From JAKQIM01 sp964633225 (GTDB taxonomy: Bacteria; Chloroflexota; Anaerolineae; Anaerolineales; UBA4823): a stretch of 18,125 nucleotides of DNA. The stretch covers positions 1 through 18,125 of the forward strand of contig CAZWFQ010000065.1 of NCBI GenBank assembly GCA_964633225.1, read 5' to 3'. Below the pieces are notes generated by a model. It saw only the letters and a program-made list of their open reading frames with translations, was not told where the DNA came from and ran no database searches. Position numbers and translations under genes: made by a program. This document shows positions 13,688 through 18,125 of this stretch, one piece after another. The stretch's first letter is position 1; every line of letters starts with the position of its first letter.

Positions 13688-15268
13688 ATGCTATTCTGGT
13701 TGACTTCTCTATCCGTAATCTTGATGATCGTAACGCCGATCGGCCTGGCTGCCTGGCTGCGCCGCCGCAGCCCAGTGCCGTGGCTGCTCTTCTGCGCGGG
13801 GATGCTCACCTTTGCTGTTTCTCAAGCGGTGCACCTGCCGCTCAACGAATTCTTGAGCGATATTGGCTGGATGCCGGCGCCGACCAGCAGTGATGCGCCG
13901 TTGTGGCGAACCGCTTTGCTGGCGGGCCTGACAGCCGGTTTGTGCGAAGAATTGGCGCGCGCCGGCGGTTACTGGCTGCTGCGGCGTGCCCGCAGCGCCG
14001 GAGATGGCATCATGCTGGGCCTGGGGCATGCTGGGATTGAGGCGATGGTATTTGGCGGCGTGATGACCGCCGCCACAGTCAGTGCGCTGGCACCGCTTGC
14101 CGGGCAAGACCTGACTCAAATGGGCCTGCTGCCCGAGCAAATCAGCGCGGTGCAGCAGCAGTTGGACGCCCTGCTCAGCAGCCCCTGGTCTGTATTTGCC
14201 CCCCTGCTGGAACGCCTGATCGCAATCGGCCTCCATGTGACCCTGTCTTTGATGGTTCTGCAGGCTTTTCGAAGCCGCCAGCCAGGGTGGGTGGGGCTGG
14301 CAATTGCCTACCACGCCCTGATTGATATGCTGGCCGTACTCTTCACCCGCGGCGCTGAAGCAGCAAACGCCTGGGAGACGTTGGGGGGGTTCTTGCTCAT
14401 CTCGGCCCCCGGTTGGATTTGGGCGTTTTTCTACGTACGCAAAGCCGGGCTGCCCCGCGCCACAGCGCCCCAGCCCCTGGGCAGCAACCTGCGCCTGTTT
14501 TGGGTAACCCTACAAAAAGAGTTCTTGCAGCAGTGGCGGACGCGCCGGGTCTTGATCATTGCAGCGGTGTTTGGCCTGTTTGGCATGTTTTCGCCGCTGT
14601 TGGCTTACTTCATGCCGCAAATGATGAAATCCATTCCCGGCGCCGAGCAGTTTGCCAGCCTGATCCCCGATCCCACAGTCAACGACGCCCTGATCCAATA
14701 TGTAAAGAACATCTCACAGTTTGGCTTCTTGCTGGCCATTTTGATTGGGATTGGCGACGTGGCTGGCGAAAAAGAACGCGGCACTGCCGGCATGATCCTG
14801 AGCAAACCGCTTGCCCGCTGGGCTTTTGTGTGCAGCAAATTCCTGGCACAGGTCAGCCTTTACTTATTCGGTTTTGTCTTAGCGCTGGTGGGCTGTTTTT
14901 TCTATGCCTATATTCTATTTGCCCCGGCCGATGCAGGGCTGTTATTGCGCATCCTGGCGTTGGCCAGCGGGCTGCTGTTCGTCTGGCTGCTGCCCTTTGT
15001 GACGATCACTTTGCTCGGCAGTGTCCTGGCAAACTCCACCGGGGCGGCGGCTGGCATTGCTGCCGGCGGGTCTGTGTTGTTGATGCTCTTGGGCGGCATA
15101 CCATTGTTATCGGGCATCTTACCCGGTGCGCTGCTTGCCTGGGCCAACCAGCTCAACCTGGCGCAGCCGCTGCCAGCGGTTAATGGGGGTGCGCTGGCAG
15201 CCAGCCTGGCAATTGTGGCCGCTGGGCTGATAACCAGCGTAGCTTTCTTCGAAAACCAGGAGCTTTAG
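13688..15268 (+). CDS. YhfC-type intramembrane protease fused to ABC-2 permease
   Basis: This gene encodes 526 aa in one unbroken frame. Residues 1-250 look like the YhfC (DUF2324) glutamic-type intramembrane protease family: LTAGLCEELARAGGYWLL (Glu87, Glu88, Arg91), GLGHAGIEAM (His114, Glu118), ERLIAIGLHVTLSL (Glu175, His183) and AYHALIDML (His209, Asp213), set in hydrophobic helices. A short linker (KAGLPRATAPQPLGS) follows. From about residue 270 it is an ABC-2 permease, with WVTLQKEFLQQWRTRR, IGIGDVAGEKERGTAGMILS and several TM helices to the end. AAGGGAG lies 8 nt before the ATG, 24 bp after the ATPase gene. The two halves are normally separate proteins. The permease half should pair with the upstream ATPase as an exporter. 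The protease half may process or clear a peptide or membrane protein substrate, which is inference. Confidence 0.85.
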   Translation: MLFWLTSLSVILMIVTPIGLAAWLRRRSPVPWLLFCAGMLTFAVSQAVHLPLNEFLSDIGWMPAPTSSDAPLWRTALLAGLTAGLCEELARAGGYWLLRRARSAGDGIMLGLGHAGIEAMVFGGVMTAATVSALAPLAGQDLTQMGLLPEQISAVQQQLDALLSSPWSVFAPLLERLIAIGLHVTLSLMVLQAFRSRQPGWVGLAIAYHALIDMLAVLFTRGAEAANAWETLGGFLLISAPGWIWAFFYVRKAGLPRATAPQPLGSNLRLFWVTLQKEFLQQWRTRRVLIIAAVFGLFGMFSPLLAYFMPQMMKSIPGAEQFASLIPDPTVNDALIQYVKNISQFGFLLAILIGIGDVAGEKERGTAGMILSKPLARWAFVCSKFLAQVSLYLFGFVLALVGCFFYAYILFAPADAGLLLRILALASGLLFVWLLPFVTITLLGSVLANSTGAAAGIAAGGSVLLMLLGGIPLLSGILPGALLAWANQLNLAQPLPAVNGGALAASLAIVAAGLITSVAFFENQEL

Positions 15269-15364
15269 TAACGATCTGAGAATTATTTGGGGCAATCCCC
15301 CGAATTTCCGGATGGGTTCTTTACCTTAACCTGTAAAATCTGTCAAAGTTGTGATAAACTTGCC

Positions 15365-15481
15365 ATGTTCGACTACTTTAAGGAAAAGGCGCAAATTGCT
15401 ATGTTCAAGGCTTTCGACTTTCTGCTGATTTCCATGACGGGGGGTGTTGGAATGTTTGCCTTGTCGGAGTGCGCCTGCTGA
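15365..15481 (+). CDS. possible leader ORF upstream of the ABC-F gene
   Basis: A 38-codon frame begins MFDYFKEKAQIAMF and ends ALSECAC. A shorter version starts at ATG 15401 (26 codons), 11 nt after AAGGAAAAGG, and has the better ribosome site. The peptide is mildly hydrophobic (FDFLLISM...GVGMF). It ends 25 bp before the first terminator-like hairpin. ABC-F genes in Firmicutes are often preceded by such regulatory leader peptides. There is no homology evidence, so it may be a leader peptide or chance. The rest of 15269-15364 shows only a weak possible promoter (extended -10 TGTGATAAA at 15350-15358). Confidence 0.35.
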   Translation: MFDYFKEKAQIAMFKAFDFLLISMTGGVGMFALSECAC

Positions 15482-15506
15482 TTGTTCTGCTATACGAAGT
15501 CCAAAC

Positions 15507-15543
15507 GGCCGCGGCGCACCCCACCCGCGGCCTTGTTGTTTAA
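15507..15543 (+). terminator. attenuator-like hairpin 1 before the ABC-F gene
   Basis: Exact 8-bp GC arms (GGCCGCGG 15507-15514 with CCGCGGCC 15525-15532) close a 10-nt loop and are followed by TTGTTGTTTAA. Bases 15513-15519 (GGCGCAC) are also complementary to 15469-15475 (GTGCGCC), which lies within the last codons of the small upstream frame. An alternative fold that weakens this hairpin is therefore possible. Confidence 0.6.
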
Positions 15544-15563
15544 CAGTGGATTGACTCTTGTTA

Positions 15564-15597
15564 GGCCGCCGGTGGACCCCGCGGCCGTGTTATTTAA
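15564..15597 (+). terminator. attenuator-like hairpin 2 before the ABC-F gene
   Basis: Arms GGCCGC (15564-15569) and GCGGCC (15581-15586) enclose an 11-nt loop with an inner GG/CC pair, followed by GTGTTATTTAA. It is a near-copy of hairpin 1: bases 15527-15546 and 15581-15600 agree at 18 of 20 positions. It directly precedes the ribosome site (AGGAG, 15599-15603) of the ABC-F gene. Confidence 0.55.
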
Positions 15598-15611
15598 CAG
15601 GAGTTTTTGCT

Positions 15612-17663
15612 ATGTCTATTCTTACCGCTGAAAATTTATCCGTATCCTTCGGGGCCTTTGACCTGTTCGCGGGCATTTCGGTGACCGTGGCCAACGACGC
15701 CAAGATCGGCCTGATCGGGCCAAACGGGGTCGGCAAGACCTCGCTGCTGCTGCTGCTGGCGGGCATCAACCAGCCCACCAGCGGCGCGGTACACATTGCC
15801 CGCGGCCGCCGCCTGGGCTACCTGCGCCAGGAGGCCGTGGAAGCCTTTGCCGACCGCGAGAACAGCCTGTATGCCGAGATGCTGAGCGTTTTTGAGGACC
15901 TGCGCACCCAGCAAGAACGCTTGCACGAGCTGGAAGCGCAGATGGCCTCTGACTACAGCGAAGCGCTGCTGGAGAAGTACGGCAGCCTGCAGGCCGATTT
16001 CGAGCACCGCGGCGGCTACGACTACGAGCAGCGCATCCGCCAGACCCTGGGCGGGCTGGGGCTGCAAGAGGCCAGTTGGAACATGCCCTTGCGCCAGCTT
16101 TCAGGCGGGCAGAAGACGCGTGCCCTGCTGGCGCGCCTGCTGCTCGAAAAGCCCGACCTGCTGATGTTGGATGAGCCCACCAACCACCTGGATATCGAAG
16201 CCGTGGAGTGGCTGGAACGCACCCTGCGCGAGTGGGATGGGGCCGTGCTGGTGGTGAGCCACGACCGCTACTTCTTGGATAACACGATCGAGACCATCTG
16301 GGATATGAGCCGCAGCGGGATCGAAACCTACTCTGGCAACTACAGCGCCTATCTTTTGCAGCGCCAGGCGCGCTGGGAGTATTACGAGCGCGTCTACACC
16401 GAAGAGAAGGCCCGCCTGCTTAACGAAGTGGACTTCATCCAGCGCAACTGGGTGCGGGCCAGCACGCATGCACGCGCCCTGGGCCTGCTGCGCCGCCTGA
16501 GCCGCGATATCGCCATCGTGCAGAATTACGGCATATTGGCCCTGCGCGATGGGCGTAAATGGTCTGAGTTTGGCCTGCGCGCCGACCGACCACTGGACGT
16601 GATCGAAGCGGTGCGGGCAGTGAATGCCATCCAGATGGAACAGGCCCGCCCGCCGGTCATCCGGCCGCGCTTGGCCAGCGCGCCCACCTCTGGCAACATG
16701 GTGCTGCGGGCCGAGAAAGCCCACATTGGCTACCCAAACTACCCGCTCTTCCGCATCCACGAGCTGGAGCTGCGGCGCGGCGAGTGTGCAGCATTGATCG
16801 GACCGAACGGCAGCGGTAAGACGACCTTCCTGAAGGTACTGGTGGGCCAGCTCGAGCCGACCTCTGGCGAGGTGCGCCTGGGGGCTGGGTTGAAGATTGG
16901 CTACTTTGCCCAGGCCCACGACAGCCTGAGAGGCCAGCACTCGGTGCTGGAGGAGCTGACCCGGCACAAGCCGATGCTGGACGCCGAGGCGCGCCGCTAC
17001 CTGGCACCTTACCAGTTCCAGGAGGAGGATGTCTTTAAGCCGCTCAGCGCGCTGAGCGGCGGCGAACGCGCCCGCCTGGCCCTGGCGATCCTGGCGTTGG
17101 AGGGCGTCAACCTTTTACTGTTAGACGAGCCAACCAACCACCTGGATATCCCAGCGCGTGAGGCCCTGCAGAGCCTGCTGGAAGACTTCCGCGGCACGAT
17201 CCTGCTCGTTTCGCACGACCGCTACCTGATCAACCGCCTGGCGACACAGGTCTGGGAAATCCGCGGCAGCAAGCTGCACATCTTCCGCGGTGGCTACCGC
17301 GAGTACATCCTGCGCGGCAGCACCGTCCCGGTCAGCGGCTCGAAGACGAGTAGCTCGAAGACGAGTAGCTCGAAGACGAGTAGCTCGAAGACGAGCGGAT
17401 CTAAAGCGCGCACCACCATCCTGCCGCCCCGCCCCATGGCGCGCGACAACAGCCGCGAGACACGCCGCCGCCAGGAGGAGATGGACAAGGTGGAAGAACG
17501 CATCCGCACCCAAGAGGCCGCCTTACAAAAGCTCTCGCGTGAGCTGCAGAAGGCTGGTGAGAAGCGGTCTTACCAGCACCTGCAGGAACTGAGCTGGCAG
17601 GTGTCGAAGACCCAGGCCAGCCTGGATGAGTTGATGACGCAGTGGGAGCAGTTGGCCGGATGA
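15612..17663 (+). CDS. ABC-F family ATPase (ribosome-associated type)
   Basis: This gene encodes 683 aa: two ABC domains in one chain and no membrane segments. Domain 1 has GPNGVGKTS (36-44), LSGGQKTR, LLMLDEPTNHLDIE and VVSHDRYFLD. Domain 2 has GPNGSGKTT, LSGGERAR, LLLLDEPTNHLDI and LLVSHDRYLI. They are joined by the long charged linker of ABC-F proteins (about 260-330). ABC2 is followed by a Ser/Lys/Thr repeat linker and a charged coiled-coil tail (RRRQEEMDKVEERI to the end), as in Uup/YdiF relatives. ABC-F proteins enter the ribosomal E site and relieve stalled or drug-blocked translation. Whether this one is housekeeping or protects against antibiotics cannot be read off; the tail favours a Uup/YdiF-like type. 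I chose ATG 15612, 8 nt after AGGAG. An ATG at 15558 would translate hairpin 2. A terminator follows. Confidence 0.93.
   Translation: MSILTAENLSVSFGAFDLFAGISVTVANDAKIGLIGPNGVGKTSLLLLLAGINQPTSGAVHIARGRRLGYLRQEAVEAFADRENSLYAEMLSVFEDLRTQQERLHELEAQMASDYSEALLEKYGSLQADFEHRGGYDYEQRIRQTLGGLGLQEASWNMPLRQLSGGQKTRALLARLLLEKPDLLMLDEPTNHLDIEAVEWLERTLREWDGAVLVVSHDRYFLDNTIETIWDMSRSGIETYSGNYSAYLLQRQARWEYYERVYTEEKARLLNEVDFIQRNWVRASTHARALGLLRRLSRDIAIVQNYGILALRDGRKWSEFGLRADRPLDVIEAVRAVNAIQMEQARPPVIRPRLASAPTSGNMVLRAEKAHIGYPNYPLFRIHELELRRGECAALIGPNGSGKTTFLKVLVGQLEPTSGEVRLGAGLKIGYFAQAHDSLRGQHSVLEELTRHKPMLDAEARRYLAPYQFQEEDVFKPLSALSGGERARLALAILALEGVNLLLLDEPTNHLDIPAREALQSLLEDFRGTILLVSHDRYLINRLATQVWEIRGSKLHIFRGGYREYILRGSTVPVSGSKTSSSKTSSSKTSSSKTSGSKARTTILPPRPMARDNSRETRRRQEEMDKVEERIRTQEAALQKLSRELQKAGEKRSYQHLQELSWQVSKTQASLDELMTQWEQLAG
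17340..17395 (+). repeat. 15-bp tandem repeat inside the ABC-F gene
   Basis: The unit TCGAAGACGAGTAGC recurs identically three times (17340-17354, 17355-17369, 17370-17384) plus a partial fourth (to 17395). It encodes repeated S-K-T-S-S in the linker between the second ABC domain and the C-terminal coiled coil. Identical DNA copies in a 5-codon unit indicate recent in-frame expansion, and the copy number may vary between strains. Confidence 0.9.
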
Positions 17664-17678
17664 CGTAAGTGGTTAATG

Positions 17679-17712
17679 AAAAAGGGGCTGCGCTGTGACG
17701 CAGCCCCTTTTT
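17679..17712. terminator. strong intrinsic terminator after the ABC-F gene
   Basis: Exact 14-bp arms (AAAAAGGGGCTGCG at 17679-17692 against 17699-17712) close a 6-nt loop. The plus-strand hairpin ends in TTTTT, 15 bp after the stop codon. Since both flanks are A5/T5 it could work in both directions. The stretch from here to 17827 shows no gene. Confidence 0.9.
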
Positions 17713-17827
17713 GATTCACGGGCCAGGCGGGGTTTCCCGGGGAGGGAGATGAAGCGGGCAAGTAGGAGCGACCTTGCTGGAGCGGGAGGGGAAGCGGGCC
17801 TGCCAAAATTTTGGCGAAGCGTTTGGA

Positions 17828-17857
17828 TTCACTAAAAACGCACATATCGTATATAAT
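17828..17857 (+). promoter_or_regulatory. promoter of the desaturase gene
   Basis: TTCACT (17828-17833) lies 18 bp from a perfect TATAAT (17852-17857). The expected transcript start near 17864 gives a leader of about 30 nt before the ATG at 17895. Confidence 0.6.
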
Positions 17858-17894
17858 TCGCCTATTAATCAGGATGGGAAATGGATTGGTAAAC

Positions 17895-18125
17895 ATGCCG
17901 AAAATCATTATCATTGGATCCGGAATGGGCGGCCTGGCGGCAGCAATGCGCCTGGCCCACCAGGGTTTTGAAGTCACCGTTTTAGAAAAGCAGTCTCGCC
18001 TGGGCGGACGCAGTAATATCATCCAGGAAGACGGCTTTCGAGTGGATACCGGCCCTACCATCCTGGTGATGAAGGATACCTTTGAGGAAACCTACCGGGC
18101 CGTCGGCCAGGAACTTGACCAGCGC
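17895..18125 (+). CDS. phytoene-desaturase-like FAD-dependent oxidoreductase (5' part only)
   Basis: The first 77 codons are present and the rest is outside the window. The N-terminal FAD-binding Rossmann motif is MPKIIIIGSGMGGLAAAMRL, followed by the acidic ribose-binding end of strand 2 (VTVLEKQSRLGGRSN). The downstream signature GFRVDTGPTILVMKDTFEE is typical of CrtI/CrtN-type carotenoid desaturases and related isomerases. The likely role is desaturation or oxidation of a C30-C40 carotenoid precursor at the membrane. The exact substrate cannot be told from this fragment, and related FAD amine-oxidase-type enzymes remain possible. It has its own TATAAT promoter and only a weak ribosome site. 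Confidence 0.85.
   Translation, partial: MPKIIIIGSGMGGLAAAMRLAHQGFEVTVLEKQSRLGGRSNIIQEDGFRVDTGPTILVMKDTFEETYRAVGQELDQR

Noticed and set aside
14413..15183. A 256-codon plus-strand frame overlapping the permease in another frame
   Set aside because: Out-of-frame shadow of the fusion gene. I also considered it as a sign of a frameshift separating two genes, but the 526-codon frame alone keeps both domains intact.
16101..16967. A 288-codon minus-strand frame opposite the ABC-F gene
   Set aside because: Shadow of the ABC-F coding sequence; composition is Gln/Ala/His-rich as typical of reverse frames.
17340..17395. Short regular repeat as a possible CRISPR array
   Set aside because: Units are contiguous 15-mers without spacers and lie in frame inside a gene.
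17713..17827. Possible gene or RNA between the ABC-F terminator and the desaturase promoter
   Set aside because: I could not find a supported reading frame, tRNA-like fold or repeat in this purine-rich stretch.

Overview
This 18.1-kb window looks like chromosomal DNA of a GC-rich bacterium. My best guess is Chloroflexota (Anaerolineae-like). I base that on the type of ribosomal protein L35, the DUF711 and TrmH genes behind the translation operon, and a carotenoid-type desaturase. This is inference from protein style, not a phylogenetic result. The window has two divergent halves that meet at about 11.82 kb. Everything left of that point reads on the minus strand and everything right of it on the plus strand. 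I see no tRNA, rRNA, CRISPR array, transposase, integrase or phage gene.

Left half, in order of transcription. Threonyl-tRNA synthetase (thrS) lacks the usual TGS domain. It is preceded by a T-box leader whose specifier reads ACC (Thr), and it ends in a strong hairpin. Next comes the infC-rpmI-rplT translation operon with its own promoter. infC appears to start at a rare AUC codon and rpmI at GUG. After another hairpin come a possible 22-residue leader peptide, a TrmH/SpoU rRNA methyltransferase, a DUF711 protein and a Tat/lipoprotein-type 5'-nucleotidase-family phosphoesterase, all tightly spaced. A TATAAT-type promoter then leads into a probable cell-surface modification operon: a 73-residue membrane protein, a NoeA-like SAM methyltransferase, and two paralogous five-TM sulfatase/LTA-synthase-like enzymes. 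The second of these runs off the left edge. Both paralogues sit behind related hairpin-containing leaders.

Right half. A winged-helix regulator lies behind a near-consensus promoter and an AT-rich imperfect palindrome. It is followed by a small PLDc_N membrane protein, an ABC ATPase, and a 526-residue protein that fuses a YhfC-type intramembrane-protease domain to an ABC-2 permease. This resembles the Bacillus yxlEFG layout with a protease domain added, and it is the most unusual gene architecture in the window. Next is a 343-bp leader region with a small ORF and two near-identical GC-rich hairpins with U-rich tails. It precedes an ABC-F ATPase, which suggests control by transcription attenuation. 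The ABC-F protein carries a fresh 15-bp tandem repeat in its C-terminal linker. After a strong terminator, a phytoene-desaturase-like flavoprotein gene begins and runs off the right edge.

Several start codons here differ from the longest-ORF choice: the second sulfatase-like gene, the small membrane protein, the 5'-nucleotidase, rpmI, infC, thrS, the regulator, the PLDc_N protein, the ABC ATPase and the ABC-F gene. The reasons are given in each entry.
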